A stretch of 64,000 bases of DNA from DATKQY01 sp035532475 (GCA_035532475.1 DATKQY010000042.1:30603-94602); one strand, 5' to 3'. Counted from the stretch's first letter, positions 1 through 9,537 are shown. The notes: generated by a model not told the origin, from the letters alone. Translations and numbers: made by a program.

Positions 1-83
1 ACACGCGTTCGATACTACTTCGCCGCCCCCTCCGAACGGGGGACCGAGCGCGCCGCGCCGTCCGGCCGGGGCGCCGAGGCTGC

Positions 84-833
84 TCACGCCTCGACGGACT
101 CCAAGATCGCGTCGGGGATATCGAAGTTCGCGTACACGTTCTGGACGTCGTCGTGGTCCTCGAGCAGCTCGACCAGGCGGAGCACCTTGCGGGCGCTGCC
201 CTCGTCGCTCACCTCGACGGTGGTCGTCGGGATCAGCTGCAGCTCTGAGGACTCCACCTGCACGCCGCCGTCCTCGAGCGCCGAGCGGAGGTGGTGGACG
301 TCGGCCGGCGGGGAGAGCAGCACCCACACCTCGCCCTCGTCGCGGATGTCCTCGGCACCGGCGTCGAGGGCGACGGCCATCAGCTCCTCCTCCTCGACCG
401 CCCGGGGCACCGTCACCACGCCCTTGCGCTCGAACTGCCACGAGACCGCACCGGGCTCGGCCATCGAGCCGCCGTTGCGGGAGAAGGTCGAGCGGATCTC
501 CGCGCCCGTGCGGTTGCGGTTGTCGGTGAGGCACTCGACGATCACGGCGACGCCGGACGGCGCGTAGCCCTCGTAGCTGACCGGCTCGTAGCGGACGCCC
601 TCGAGCTCGCCGGTGCCCCGCTTGACGGCGCGCTCGATGGTGTCGAGGGGCACCGAGGCGTCCCTCGCCTTTTGGAACATCGTCCGCAAGGTGGCGTTGG
701 CGTTGATGTCCCCCCCGCCCTCGCGTGCGGCCACCTCGACCTGGCGGATCAGCTTGGCGAAGAGTTTCCCCCTCGCCTTGTCCTTCGCACCCTTTTGGTG
801 CTTCGTGGTCGCCCACTTCGAATGGCCCGACAC
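84..833 (-). CDS. yebC: YebC/TACO1 family regulator
   Basis: 249-residue protein of the YebC/TACO1 family, a cytosolic protein described either as a transcriptional regulator or as a ribosome-associated factor that relieves stalling. The N-terminus MSGHSKWATTKHQKGAKDK is diagnostic, and the length equals the family norm of about 245-250. The acidic C-terminal half (residues about 130-240, with VSWQFERKGVV) matches the two alpha/beta domains. In many actinobacteria this gene sits just before ruvCAB and after the PI-mannoside genes, which fits the genes on its upstream side here. The stop is 83 bp from the window edge, so any ruvC would lie outside. Confidence 0.95.
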   Translation of the reverse strand: MSGHSKWATTKHQKGAKDKARGKLFAKLIRQVEVAAREGGGDINANATLRTMFQKARDASVPLDTIERAVKRGTGELEGVRYEPVSYEGYAPSGVAVIVECLTDNRNRTGAEIRSTFSRNGGSMAEPGAVSWQFERKGVVTVPRAVEEEELMAVALDAGAEDIRDEGEVWVLLSPPADVHHLRSALEDGGVQVESSELQLIPTTTVEVSDEGSARKVLRLVELLEDHDDVQNVYANFDIPDAILESVEA

Positions 834-903
834 TGCTCAGTCTCCCTCGACGTCCGCTCTTCTCACCGGCGCCGCGCCGGTGCTCCCGGCCCGGCCCGGC
901 ACG

Positions 904-1815
904 TCACAGCTCGCGTAGCGCCGCGGCACGCAGCCGCAGGTCCAGCACCCCCGCCGTCCCGTCGGGAGCCGCCGCCTCGACGAGGGGTGCGAACCACAAG
1001 CAGGCGGTGAGCCGGGCGAGGGAGTGGCTGATGCCCGCCGGGCGGACCGTCGGTGCCGCCTCGATCTTCTCCAGCGCCGCGACGAGCCCCGGAGGGTACC
1101 GGGTCAGGCGCACGCCCGCCAGGTCGGCGAGGGCTTCGCGCTCGCGCCCGGCGGCCCGCATGACGAGCTCCCCGCTGCCCGGGACGAGCAGCGCGGCGAG
1201 GCCGAGCGCGGCCGTCGCGCGAGCGGCGACCGTGAGGTCGCCGCGCTTCACATGGGCGAGCTCGTGCGCGACGACCGCCTCCAGCTCCATCCGATCGAGC
1301 AGGTCGAGCAGTCCCGTCGTGCAGACGAGCACGGCGCGCTCGGCGCCGCGACCGAGGACGATCGCGTTCGGCGCGGCGTCGTCGATCAGCCGCAGCTCCG
1401 GCAGGGGCAGGCCGCCCCCCGCACAGAGGCCGTCGACCAGGTTGACGAGCCGGGCCTCGCGCTCGGCGTCGAGCGGGTGCGCCGCCAGGCGCCCGAGGAG
1501 GCGCGCGGGAGCGCCGATCGCGAGGTCGGCGACGAGCACCACGAGCCCGACCGCGGCGATCGCCGCTCCCGCCGCGGGGAGCACCGCGATCGCGACCACG
1601 AGCCCGGCCAGCACGGCGAGCACCGGGAGGGCCAGCAGCACGAGCGCCCGGGCGCTGCTCGCGGGCGCTCCGGGGGGCGGTGCCGGCGGTGCCGCGGGGA
1701 CGCTGCGGACCTGGGACGCCCTCGGCGTGCGCGCCGGCGCAGCGCCGCCCCCGCTCGGGCGGCGCCGTGGTGCTGTCCTGCTCGTCCCCCGTGCCGCCGT
1801 CGAACGTCCTGCCAT
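904..1815 (-). CDS. M48 family zinc metallopeptidase, membrane-anchored
   Basis: 303-residue HtpX/Ste24-type (M48) peptidase, expected to cleave misfolded or membrane proteins. A basic, proline-rich N-terminus leads to two adjacent hydrophobic segments (about residues 56-100). The zinc site HELAH lies at about 184-188, and EALAD at about 227 supplies the third ligand. The ATG at 1815 was chosen because further upstream the frame only shadows the pimA gene in low-complexity Arg/Ser sequence. It sits between pimA and yebC on the same strand, 64 bp after pimA. Substrate unknown. Confidence 0.85.
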   Translation of the reverse strand: MAGRSTAARGTSRTAPRRRPSGGGAAPARTPRASQVRSVPAAPPAPPPGAPASSARALVLLALPVLAVLAGLVVAIAVLPAAGAAIAAVGLVVLVADLAIGAPARLLGRLAAHPLDAEREARLVNLVDGLCAGGGLPLPELRLIDDAAPNAIVLGRGAERAVLVCTTGLLDLLDRMELEAVVAHELAHVKRGDLTVAARATAALGLAALLVPGSGELVMRAAGREREALADLAGVRLTRYPPGLVAALEKIEAAPTVRPAGISHSLARLTACLWFAPLVEAAAPDGTAGVLDLRLRAAALREL

Positions 1816-1879
1816 CACGTCGCAGTGTACGGGCTCGACCGCCCGTCGTCGCAGCCCGGTGGCCCCGCCCCTCCTCCGG

Positions 1880-2998
1880 CTAGCCGCCCGCGCCCGCCCG
1901 CGCCCCGCTGAGCAGCGCCTCGTAGCGGCGGCGGTACGCCGCCGCCAGCTCCTCGAAGGAGTGCGAGCAGGCGCGTTCACGGCCGGCGCCCACGAGCTCG
2001 GCGCGCCGGCCGACGTCGCCGAGCAGCGCCTCGAGCGACCGGCGCAGCGCCGCTGGGTCCCCGGGCACGACGAGCTCGGCCGCCGAGCCCGCGGCGAGGC
2101 GGTAGCCGGGGATGTCGGACGCGAGGACCGCGGTGCCCGCCGCCATCGCCTCGAGGAGGACGACGCCGAACGACTCCCCGCCGAGGGACGGCGCGACGAG
2201 GACCGTCGCGCCAGCGACACGGGCCGCCAGGGCGTCGCCGTCCAGGCGCCCGAGCCACTCGATCCGCGCGTCGGCCCCGTAGCGGGCGCGAAGCGCCGGA
2301 CGCTCCGGTCCGTCGCCCACCACCCACAGCCGCGCCTCGAGGGCGCTCGTCGAGAACGCCTCGAGCAGCACGCCGAGGCCCTTTCGCACCTCGTGGCGGC
2401 CGACGAAGACCACCGCCGGCCGATCGGCCGGATACGGCTCCGTCCGCTCGAACAGGTCGAGGTCGACCCCGTTCGGGAGCAGGTCGATCCGGCTCGCCCG
2501 TCGCCCGGTGACGGCCTCGAGCGTCGCCCGGGCCGCCTCTGACACGGCGACGGCGTCGCCGAGCCGGTTGAACAGGGGGATGAGGAGCGGCCGGAGCAGC
2601 CGGTACGGGGCGCTCGCGCCCGAGCGGTGGAAGGTGCCGAGGGTGGGCGCCGGGCGGGCGAGCAGCGCCGCGAGCGCCGGGCCCGGCACGAACGGCTCGT
2701 GGAGGTGGACGATGTCGGGCCGGAACGCGCGCAGCTCGGCCCGGCTGCGCAGCGAGGCGCCCGGCGAGAGGGCCACCGGCGCCCGGGAGCCGTTCACCCG
2801 GATCGGGAGGGTGCCGCCGACGAGCACGAGGCGCGCCCCGCCGGCGAGGCCGCCGGCGGGCACCGCGTCGGGCTCGCCCGGTGCGACGACGGCCACCTCG
2901 TCACCAGCTCGGGCCAGGGCCGCGGCGATCCCGAGCACCTGACCCTGCACGCCGCCGGGCAGGGTCACGCTGTACGGGGAGACGAGCGCGACCCGCAC
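1880..2998 (-). CDS. pimA: GT4 glycosyltransferase, PimA-like phosphatidylinositol mannosyltransferase
   Basis: 372-residue GT-B glycosyltransferase of family GT4. The N-terminal MRVALVSPYSVTLPGGVQGQ gives the acceptor-side loop typical of PimA, and the C-terminal half carries the GDP-sugar site with ESFGVVLLEAMAAG (EX7E motif). PimA transfers the first mannose from GDP-mannose to phosphatidylinositol on the inner leaflet of the membrane. Context strongly supports this: the acyltransferase lies 3 bp upstream and PI-phosphate synthase lies before that, the order found in mycobacteria. A related GT4 specificity cannot be excluded from sequence alone. Confidence 0.85.
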   Translation of the reverse strand: MRVALVSPYSVTLPGGVQGQVLGIAAALARAGDEVAVVAPGEPDAVPAGGLAGGARLVLVGGTLPIRVNGSRAPVALSPGASLRSRAELRAFRPDIVHLHEPFVPGPALAALLARPAPTLGTFHRSGASAPYRLLRPLLIPLFNRLGDAVAVSEAARATLEAVTGRRASRIDLLPNGVDLDLFERTEPYPADRPAVVFVGRHEVRKGLGVLLEAFSTSALEARLWVVGDGPERPALRARYGADARIEWLGRLDGDALAARVAGATVLVAPSLGGESFGVVLLEAMAAGTAVLASDIPGYRLAAGSAAELVVPGDPAALRRSLEALLGDVGRRAELVGAGRERACSHSFEELAAAYRRRYEALLSGARAGAGG

Positions 2999-3001
2999 GG
3001 C

Positions 3002-3901
3002 TCAGCGAGCCCCGTCCGAGGGCCAGTTCGGCTGGAACACGTGCCACTGCTCGGGCGCGCGCCGGATCAGGCCCTCGAGCGCGCGTGCGAGGTCGGCGGT
3101 GACCCGCTCCACGTCCTCGCGCAGATGACCCCGCCGGGCCGTGTCGAGCGCGTCGAGCACGACGCCGTGGTGCATGCCGTCGACGTCGTGGAAGACGGCG
3201 CAGGGAAGCAGCGGCGCCCCGCTTCGCAGGGCGAGCAGCGCCGGTCCGGCGGGGAGCCTGGTCCGCTCGCCGAAGAGCTCGGTCTCGATGCCGCCGCCGA
3301 CGATGTCCCGGTCCGCCAGCAGCGCGATCGCGCCGCCGCGGCGCAGGGTCGAGAGCAGCTCGGACGCCGCGGCGTTGTCGAGGGGGAGCACGTGGAGGCC
3401 GAGCGCCTCCCGCCTGGCGACGAACCACCGGAAGAGGTCGTCGCCGCCGGAGCGCTCGGCAACGGTCGTGAGGGGATGGCCGAGCCCGGTCGCCCAGATG
3501 CCGCCCACCTCCCACGAGCCGATGTGCGGCAGCGCGAGGATCACGCCCTTGCCGCCCTTCGCCGCGCGTACGAATCGCTCCTCGCTCTCGGGCTCCGCCG
3601 ACCACAGGCTCGGGAGCCGGCCCGCGTCGGACGCGTCGAGGCAGGCCGCGTCGGCCCAGTACCTCCCGTAGGACGCGAAGGCCCGCCGGACGAGGCGGTC
3701 GAGCGCCTCGGCCGGCAGCGCGTCGCCGACGACGTGGCGGAGGTTCGCCGCGACCACGGCCCGGCGCCGCGGGGCGCATGCCGCCACCAGGTACCCGCCC
3801 GCGGCGCCGAGCGCCGTGGCGGCGCGCCGCGGGAGGATCCCGAGGGCGGCGGCGCCGCCGCGGTAGAGCAGGTAGCTGCCTTGCCGACGATCCCCGGCCA
3901 T
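3002..3901 (-). CDS. patA: PatA-like PIM acyltransferase (LpxL/HtrB family)
   Basis: 299-residue lysophospholipid-type acyltransferase. The HX4E catalytic motif is visible as HIGSWE (about residue 125), followed by GGAIALLADRDI and the substrate-site block typical of LpxL/HtrB homologues. In actinobacteria this family member (PatA) acylates the mannose of phosphatidylinositol mannosides at the cytoplasmic membrane face. It lies between PI-phosphate synthase and pimA with gaps of only 29 and 3 bp, so the three are probably co-transcribed. The GTG/ATG start could lie a few codons upstream. Confidence 0.85.
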   Translation of the reverse strand: MAGDRRQGSYLLYRGGAAALGILPRRAATALGAAGGYLVAACAPRRRAVVAANLRHVVGDALPAEALDRLVRRAFASYGRYWADAACLDASDAGRLPSLWSAEPESEERFVRAAKGGKGVILALPHIGSWEVGGIWATGLGHPLTTVAERSGGDDLFRWFVARREALGLHVLPLDNAAASELLSTLRRGGAIALLADRDIVGGGIETELFGERTRLPAGPALLALRSGAPLLPCAVFHDVDGMHHGVVLDALDTARRGHLREDVERVTADLARALEGLIRRAPEQWHVFQPNWPSDGAR

Positions 3902-3930
3902 CGACCTCGCGAGGTCCCAGAAGCGGGTGG

Positions 3931-4812
3931 TCAGCGCTCGCCGTCGAGGCGGCGGCGCAGCGCCCGCGCGCTGCGGTCGCGCCCGGAGGGCTCACGCCGG
4001 CGCGAGGCCGGCGCGTTGTCGCTGCCGAGCACGACGCGAAGGCGCGTCGAGAGCGGCTCGCGTTGGCGGCTGCGGCGCGCGCCGGCGGCGCTGCCCCTGT
4101 GGAGGGACGCGGTCCCGCCGCTCTCGCGCCACGCCCGCCAGCGGGACTCGACGCGGGCACGGCCCCAGATGACCGCGGTGGCGGGTCGTGCCGCCGCCGC
4201 GCCGCTCGCCTGGCGCCAGACCCGCACGAAGCGCCCGAGCGCCGTCACGCAGGACAGCACGAGCAGCGCGACCAGAAGCGGCACCAAGACGACGTGGATC
4301 AGCATCGCCAGGCCGAACAGGATCAGGCGCTCGGCGCGTTCCATCAGGCCGCCCTTGGCGCTGAAGCCGAGCGACTCCGCCTTGGCCCGCTCGTAAGAGA
4401 TGAGCGCGCCCACCCCGAGGATCGCGACCGGCACGAGCGCGAGACGCGGGTCGCCGCGGCCCGCCAGGTACCAGGCCATGCCGCCGAGGAGCAGCCCGTC
4501 GGCGACGCGGTCGGAGACCGAGTCGAAGAACGCGCCCCGCGGCGACGACGTCCCGGCGGCCTTCGCGACGACGCCGTCGAGCGTGTCCATCAGCCCGCCG
4601 ACGATGAGCAGCGCGCAGGCGACGTAGAACTGGCCGAGACCGATGATGACGGCGTTCCCCGCCGCGAGCGCGATGCCGAGGACGGTGATCGCGTCCGCGC
4701 GCACGCCGTGGCGCACGAGCCAGACGCCGAAGCCCGTCCCCCGGCGCTGCGTCTGCTCCGCGCGGCCGTCAGCGCGCGCTGTGCGTTTCCGTCCGCGCCG
4801 ACCGTCGATCAT
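3931..4812 (-). CDS. pgsA: CDP-alcohol phosphotransferase, probable phosphatidylinositol phosphate synthase
   Basis: 293-residue membrane enzyme with the CDP-alcohol phosphotransferase signature: DTLDGVVAK, then GAFFDSVSDRVAD (D-x2-DG...G-x3-D-x3-D), with Lys where Arg is usual after the Ala. Several hydrophobic segments follow, then a basic C-terminal tail of about 90 residues that is longer than usual. In this genomic setting the likely reaction is CDP-diacylglycerol plus inositol-phosphate to PI-phosphate. The ATG at 4812 is chosen because GAGGAGG lies five bases before it; an in-frame GTG further upstream would add 16 poorly conserved residues. Confidence 0.82.
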   Translation of the reverse strand: MIDGRRGRKRTARADGRAEQTQRRGTGFGVWLVRHGVRADAITVLGIALAAGNAVIIGLGQFYVACALLIVGGLMDTLDGVVAKAAGTSSPRGAFFDSVSDRVADGLLLGGMAWYLAGRGDPRLALVPVAILGVGALISYERAKAESLGFSAKGGLMERAERLILFGLAMLIHVVLVPLLVALLVLSCVTALGRFVRVWRQASGAAAARPATAVIWGRARVESRWRAWRESGGTASLHRGSAAGARRSRQREPLSTRLRVVLGSDNAPASRRREPSGRDRSARALRRRLDGER

Positions 4813-4914
4813 CGATCCTCCTCGGTCCGGCCAGGACGAGGCTACCAGCCTCGGCACCACGTCGCCCCCGGTGACGCCCGCCGGCCTGCCCCGACGCGAC
4901 GTCGCGGCGGCGCC

Positions 4915-5655
4915 TCAGCCGGGCAGCGATCGCCAGGCCTCCGCAACCTTGCGCTCGCCCGTCAGCTCGAGCGCGTCGAGCCCGACGCGGTTCCAGGTGA
5001 ACAGGAACAGGTCGGAGGCGGTGCCGACGAGGGCGGCGTCGGCTGGGCCCCGACCGCGGCGCCACCGCAGCCGCCCGCCGCCGACCTCGACCACGAAGGC
5101 TGCGGCATCGTCGGAGCAGACCAGGCAGAGCGTGCCGTGGAGCGTGGCGCTCGGCGCCTCTGCCACGTCGACACGCAGGTGGACGTCGATGCGCTCGTCG
5201 ATGCCGTCGACGGCGAGCTCACGCTCGACCGGGGACGGCTGGCCGATCGCCAGCTCGGCGTCGACGCGGTGCACCGCCGACTCGAGGGCCATCCGCCGCG
5301 CCACCCACCCCGTGGTCAGGTCCTCGCCGGACCAGTTCCACGACGGGGCGTCCGGCCCGAGGCGCTCGAGGGCGCCGAGCAGCTCGGTCGCAGCGTGCTC
5401 CATCCGCTCGAGCGGGTTGCCGGGGGCCTCGACGGCGTCCTCCGCGCGGCTCGGACGCTCGGGGTCGGCACCGAGCACCTGGGCGTGCCAGTGCCGGTAG
5501 ACGTGGGTGAGGTGCGCCACCAGGTCCTCGAGCACCCAGTCCGGGCAGGTCGGGACCGGGGTGGCGAGGCGTCCGAGGGCGCACTGGTAGACGCGCTCGG
5601 CCCCCTCACCGATCGCGTCGAGGTAGACGGGGAGGGGGAGGTTCAACGGGGCCAT
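4915..5655 (-). CDS. Maleylpyruvate isomerase/TIGR03083-type DinB-fold protein
   Basis: 246-residue protein of the mycothiol-dependent maleylpyruvate isomerase N-terminal (DinB-like) family, which is abundant in actinobacteria. The motif CPDWVLEDLVAHLTHVYRHW supplies two of the conserved histidines and MALESAVHRVDAE the third; together they form a metal site that binds mycothiol or other thiols. The C-terminal half matches the sterol-carrier-like MDMPI C domain. It overlaps the 3' end of the HIT gene by 13 bp. The reaction is unknown; mycothiol S-transferase activity is plausible because mshC lies nearby. Confidence 0.8.
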   Translation of the reverse strand: MAPLNLPLPVYLDAIGEGAERVYQCALGRLATPVPTCPDWVLEDLVAHLTHVYRHWHAQVLGADPERPSRAEDAVEAPGNPLERMEHAATELLGALERLGPDAPSWNWSGEDLTTGWVARRMALESAVHRVDAELAIGQPSPVERELAVDGIDERIDVHLRVDVAEAPSATLHGTLCLVCSDDAAAFVVEVGGGRLRWRRGRGPADAALVGTASDLFLFTWNRVGLDALELTGERKVAEAWRSLPG

Positions 5656-6224
5656 GCGGAGCGCAGCTTCGTCCAGCTGTCAGAGAGCGCCTCGGGCAGC
5701 ACCCGCGTCGAGGCGACCGAGGTCATGAAGTTCGTGTCGCCGAGCCAGCGGGGCACGACGTGCAGGTGCAGGTGGCCGGGGATGCCCGCTCCGGCGGCGC
5801 GCCCGAGGTTGGCCCCCATGTTGAGACCGTCGGGCCGGTACGCCGCCTTGACGGCCACGACGGCGTCGCGCGCGGTCCGCCAGAGGTCGGCGGACTCCTC
5901 GGCGCCGAGCGCCTCGATCTCCCCGACGTGGCGGGTCGGCATCACGAGGAGGTGGCCGGAGGCATACGGGTAGGCGTTCAGCACGGCGACGCTGAGCTCG
6001 CCCTGGAAGACGACATGGCGGACCGGGTCCGGCTCGGCCGAGGCGAGGATGCGGCAGAAGACGCACTCGGCCTCGGCACCGCGCGCCGTAGGCGCGTGGG
6101 CGCCAGCCGTCCCCGCAGCGCCGTCGTCGCTGCAGGCCACCTCCTGTCCCTCGGTGTTGGCCGGCTCGGTGACCGACGCGATGTAGCTCGCCCGCCAGCC
6201 CGCCCAGAGGTGGTCCAGGCTCAC
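5643..6224 (-). CDS. HIT-domain Ap4A phosphorylase/hydrolase
   Basis: 193-residue histidine-triad nucleotide hydrolase or phosphorylase. The catalytic triad HLHLHVVPRW is intact near residue 150, and CVFCRI near residue 54 forms part of the zinc or structural site seen in the mycobacterial Ap4A phosphorylase Rv2613c. It likely degrades diadenosine tetraphosphate, a by-product of aminoacyl-tRNA synthetases. It starts inside the last codons of thrS (4-bp overlap), which implies translational coupling. The first 50 residues are poorly conserved. Confidence 0.88.
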   Translation of the reverse strand: MSLDHLWAGWRASYIASVTEPANTEGQEVACSDDGAAGTAGAHAPTARGAEAECVFCRILASAEPDPVRHVVFQGELSVAVLNAYPYASGHLLVMPTRHVGEIEALGAEESADLWRTARDAVVAVKAAYRPDGLNMGANLGRAAGAGIPGHLHLHVVPRWLGDTNFMTSVASTRVLPEALSDSWTKLRSAWPR

Positions 6225-8266
6225 GCGGGGCCCTCGGAGGCGACCTGCGACGCGCCGGACTCCGGGCTCGAGCGGGTGGCAACCTCGGCGACGACGCGGC
6301 CGGCGAACGCGCCGACCGGTACCCCGCGCACCGCGGCGTTCGAGCCCCGGGCGTTCACGCCGACCGTCTCGTGGGCGACGTCTTCGTCCCCGACGACGAG
6401 CAGGTACGGGATCTTCTCAAGCTTGCCGCGCCGCACCCTCGCGCCGAGCGGCTCGGACGCCTCGTCGACGTCCACCCGAAGCCCCGCCCCGCGCAGCTCG
6501 GCGGCGACGCTGCGCGCGTAGTCCTCATGGGTGTCCCGGACCGGAAGCACCCGGACCTGGACGGGCGCGAGCCATGTCGGGAAGGCGCCGGCGTAGTGCT
6601 CGAGCAGCATCCCGAAGAAGCGCTCCACCGAGCCGAACAGCGCCCGATGGATCATGACCGGCCGGTGCCGGCCGTTGTCGGCGCCGATGTAGGAGAGCTC
6701 GAAGCGCTGCGGGAACTGGAAGTCGAGCTGGATCGTCGACATCTGCCAGGTGCGGCCGATGGCGTCGCGGGCCTGGACCGAGATCTTCGGCCCGTAAAAG
6801 GCGCCGCCCCCCTCGTCGAGCACCAGGTCGAGCGCCCTCGCCTGCGCGGCCCGCCGGAGCGCCTCGGTGGCCTCCTCCCACTCCTCGTCGCTGCCGACCG
6901 CCTTGCCCTCCGGACGTGTCGACAGCTCCAGGAAGAAGTCGTCGAGCCCGTAGTCGCGCAACAGGTCGAGGACGAAGGTGAGCAGCGAGTCGAGCTCGCC
7001 CGCCATCTGGTCGCGGGTGCAGAAGATGTGCGCGTCGTCCATCGTGAGCCCGCGTACACGCGTGAGACCGTGGATGACGCCGGACTTCTCGTAGCGATAG
7101 ACGGTGCCGAACTCGAACAGGCGCATCGGGAGCTCGCGGTAGGAGCGCTGCCTGCTCCGGTACACGAGGATGTGGAACGGGCAGTTCATCGGCTTCAGGT
7201 AGTACTTCTGGCCGCCGTCGAGCTCCATCGGGGGGAACATCCCCTCGGCGAACCACTGCAGGTGCCCGGAGAGCTCGAACAGCTCCGCCTTGGTGATGTG
7301 CGGCGTGTTGACGAACTGGTAGCCGGCCTCGTCGTGGCGCTGGCGCGAGTAGTCCTCCATCAGGCGACGGACGAGGCCGCCCTTCGGGTGGAACACGGCG
7401 AGGCCCGAGCCGATCTCCTCGGGGAAGGAGAAGAGGTCGAGCTCGAGACCGAGCTTGCGGTGGTCCCGGCGCTCGGCCTCCTCCAGCCGGTGGAGGTGCT
7501 CCTCGAGCGCCTCGGCCGACTCCCATGCGGTCCCGTAGATCCGCTGCAGCTGCGGACGCCTCTCGTCGCCGCGCCAGTACGCGCCGGCGACGCGCATCAG
7601 CTTGAAGTAGCCGAGGCGGGCCGTCGAGGGGACGTGCGGCCCGCGGCAGAGATCGACGAACTGCTCGGTGTTGCGGTAGGTGCTCACCTCGGCGGCGCCC
7701 GACGCGGCCTCCCCGGCGAGCTCGGCGTCGACGGCGGCGCCTCCGGCCGCGGCGCGCACCCCCTCGATGATCTCCCGCTTGTAGGGCTGGTCGCCAAAGA
7801 GGCTCAGCCCCTCCTCGATGGTGTGCTCCTCGCGCACGAACGGCTGGTCCTCGGCGACGATCTCGCGCATGCGTGCCTCGATGCGCGGCAGGTCCTCCTC
7901 GCTGAAGTGCGCGCCCCCCGGCAGCTCGAAGTCGTAGTAGAAGCCGTCCGCGATCGGCGGACCGATGGCGAAGCGGGCGCCGGGCCACAGCGACAGCACG
8001 GCCTGGGCCATGACGTGCGCCGTCGAGTGGCGCAGCACATGGCGCCCCTCTTCGTTCGCGGCCGTCACGACGCGCACCGCCGCGCCGTCGTGGAGCGGCG
8101 CCCCGAGATCGGCCAGCTGGCCGTCGACCTCGACCGCCACGGCATCGCGGGCGAGGCGGCGCCCGATCGCGCCGGCAAGGACAGCGCCCGTCGACCCGGC
8201 GGGCAGGGTGCGGCGCGAGCCGTCCGGTAAGACGACGGAGATCTCGCTCGACGCTTCGGCGGTCAC
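6221..8266 (-). CDS. thrS: Threonyl-tRNA synthetase
   Basis: 681-residue class II synthetase that charges tRNA-Thr in the cytosol. Domains in order: TGS (about 5-65), the editing domain with HSTAHVMAQAV and the later zinc-binding HVPS-like region, the catalytic core with KPMNCPFHILVYRSRQRSYR and MTRVRGL-like motif 2, and the anticodon-binding domain (about 570-681). The frame is open far upstream, but that part is Arg-rich shadow. The GTG at 8266 is chosen because it starts the TGS domain and has GAGGAG upstream. It heads the HIT-pgsA-patA-pimA run. Confidence 0.97.
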   Translation of the reverse strand: MTAEASSEISVVLPDGSRRTLPAGSTGAVLAGAIGRRLARDAVAVEVDGQLADLGAPLHDGAAVRVVTAANEEGRHVLRHSTAHVMAQAVLSLWPGARFAIGPPIADGFYYDFELPGGAHFSEEDLPRIEARMREIVAEDQPFVREEHTIEEGLSLFGDQPYKREIIEGVRAAAGGAAVDAELAGEAASGAAEVSTYRNTEQFVDLCRGPHVPSTARLGYFKLMRVAGAYWRGDERRPQLQRIYGTAWESAEALEEHLHRLEEAERRDHRKLGLELDLFSFPEEIGSGLAVFHPKGGLVRRLMEDYSRQRHDEAGYQFVNTPHITKAELFELSGHLQWFAEGMFPPMELDGGQKYYLKPMNCPFHILVYRSRQRSYRELPMRLFEFGTVYRYEKSGVIHGLTRVRGLTMDDAHIFCTRDQMAGELDSLLTFVLDLLRDYGLDDFFLELSTRPEGKAVGSDEEWEEATEALRRAAQARALDLVLDEGGGAFYGPKISVQARDAIGRTWQMSTIQLDFQFPQRFELSYIGADNGRHRPVMIHRALFGSVERFFGMLLEHYAGAFPTWLAPVQVRVLPVRDTHEDYARSVAAELRGAGLRVDVDEASEPLGARVRRGKLEKIPYLLVVGDEDVAHETVGVNARGSNAAVRGVPVGAFAGRVVAEVATRSSPESGASQVASEGPA

Positions 8267-8421
8267 GTGCCTGGAGCTGCTCCTCGGGTGTGCCCGCACG
8301 GCGCGCGGGCGCTGGACAGAAGGTCTTCTGAGTCCCCCGAGCCTACCGGTCCCCCGCGAGCACGACCGGTGGGGCGCCCCGCCGATCCGTCGGGTCCGTC
8401 GCGACGACGCCGCAGCCGTCG

Positions 8422-9537
8422 CTACGCGACGCCGAGCAGCGCCGCCGCACGGTCGACCCCGTCGCCGGCGGCGGCGGCGGCGTCGATGGCGCGCAGCGCC
8501 CCGGGGGTGTCGAGGTCGTCGTCGAGGCGGCGGCGGACCTCCTCGAGGGCGCCGTCGCCGGCGCCGGCGCTCCGCCAACGCGCGAGGCGCTGCTCAGCCT
8601 CGGCGAGCAGCCGGTCCTCCCACTCCCATGAGTGGCGGTAGTGCTGCGCGAGGAGGGCGAGGCGGATCGCCGCGGGATCGTGCTCTTTCAGCAGGTCGCC
8701 CACGAAGACCAGGTTGCCGAGCGACTTCGACATCTTCTCCCCGCCGAGGCGCACCATCCCGACGTGCATCCAGTGCCGGACGAAGCGGGAGCCGGTTGCC
8801 GACTCGGACTGCGCCGTCTCGCACTCGTGGTGCGGGAAGATCAGGTCGCTGCCCCCGCCATGGAGGTCGATCGGCAGGCCGAGCTCGCGAAGCGCCAGCG
8901 CGGAGCACTCGATGTGCCATCCGGGGCGCCCCGGTCCCCACAGCGACTCCCACGCGGGCTCGTCGGGCAGCGACGGCTGCCAGAGCACGAAGTCGAGCGG
9001 GTCGTCCTTGGCGGGGTCGCCCGGGTTCCCGCCCCGCTCGGCGGCGAGCGCCAGCATCTCGTCGCGCGTCAGGTGGCTCAATTGACCAAAGCGGGGGAAC
9101 GACGAGACGTCGAAGTACACGGCCCCGCCGGAGCGGTAGGCGTGGCCGGAGTCGAGCACCATCCCGATGAAGCCCAAGATGTCGGGGATGGCCGACGTGG
9201 CACGCGGCTCCGCGAAGCTCGGCAGCAGGCCGAGCGACGCCATGTGCTCGTCGAAGCGCCGGATCCCCTCCGCGGCGAGGTCGAGGTAGTGCACGCCGAG
9301 GGAGCGCGCCTTGCGCAGGATGTCGTCGTCGACGTCGGTGACGTTGCGTACGCAGCGCGTCTCGTGGCCGAGGTCGCGAAGCCGCCGCTGCAAGATGTCG
9401 TAAGCGAGGTACGTCGCGGCGTGGCCGAGGTGGGCCGAGTCGTACGGCGTGATCCCGCACGTGTACATCGTGACGATGTGCCCCGCCTCGAACGGGACGA
9501 CGTCCCGCCTTGCCGTGTCGTAGAGCCGCATGCTCAT
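8422..9537 (-). CDS. mshC: L-cysteine:glucosaminyl-inositol ligase (mycothiol synthesis)
   Basis: 371-residue cysteinyl-tRNA-synthetase-like ligase. The signature TMYTCGITPYDSAHLGHAAT has Ile-Thr-Pro, as in MshC, not the CGPTVYD of CysS. WHIECSAL, HHECE and EKMSKS complete the zinc and ATP sites. MshC joins cysteine to GlcN-Ins using ATP, the third step of mycothiol synthesis. The tRNA anticodon-binding part of CysS is absent, as expected. At 371 residues it is somewhat shorter than the roughly 410 usual for MshC, chiefly at the N-terminus. It follows npdG by 10 bp on the same strand. Confidence 0.9.
   Translation of the reverse strand: MSMRLYDTARRDVVPFEAGHIVTMYTCGITPYDSAHLGHAATYLAYDILQRRLRDLGHETRCVRNVTDVDDDILRKARSLGVHYLDLAAEGIRRFDEHMASLGLLPSFAEPRATSAIPDILGFIGMVLDSGHAYRSGGAVYFDVSSFPRFGQLSHLTRDEMLALAAERGGNPGDPAKDDPLDFVLWQPSLPDEPAWESLWGPGRPGWHIECSALALRELGLPIDLHGGGSDLIFPHHECETAQSESATGSRFVRHWMHVGMVRLGGEKMSKSLGNLVFVGDLLKEHDPAAIRLALLAQHYRHSWEWEDRLLAEAEQRLARWRSAGAGDGALEEVRRRLDDDLDTPGALRAIDAAAAAGDGVDRAAALLGVA

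Noticed and set aside
725..2542. 605-codon plus-strand open frame over the M48 and pimA genes
   Set aside because: Low-complexity Ser/Arg/Pro composition and exact antisense overlap with two well-supported genes.
8422..9537. Annotation as cysteinyl-tRNA synthetase
   Set aside because: The motif is CGITPYD with HLGHA, as in MshC, and the tRNA-binding C-terminus is absent.
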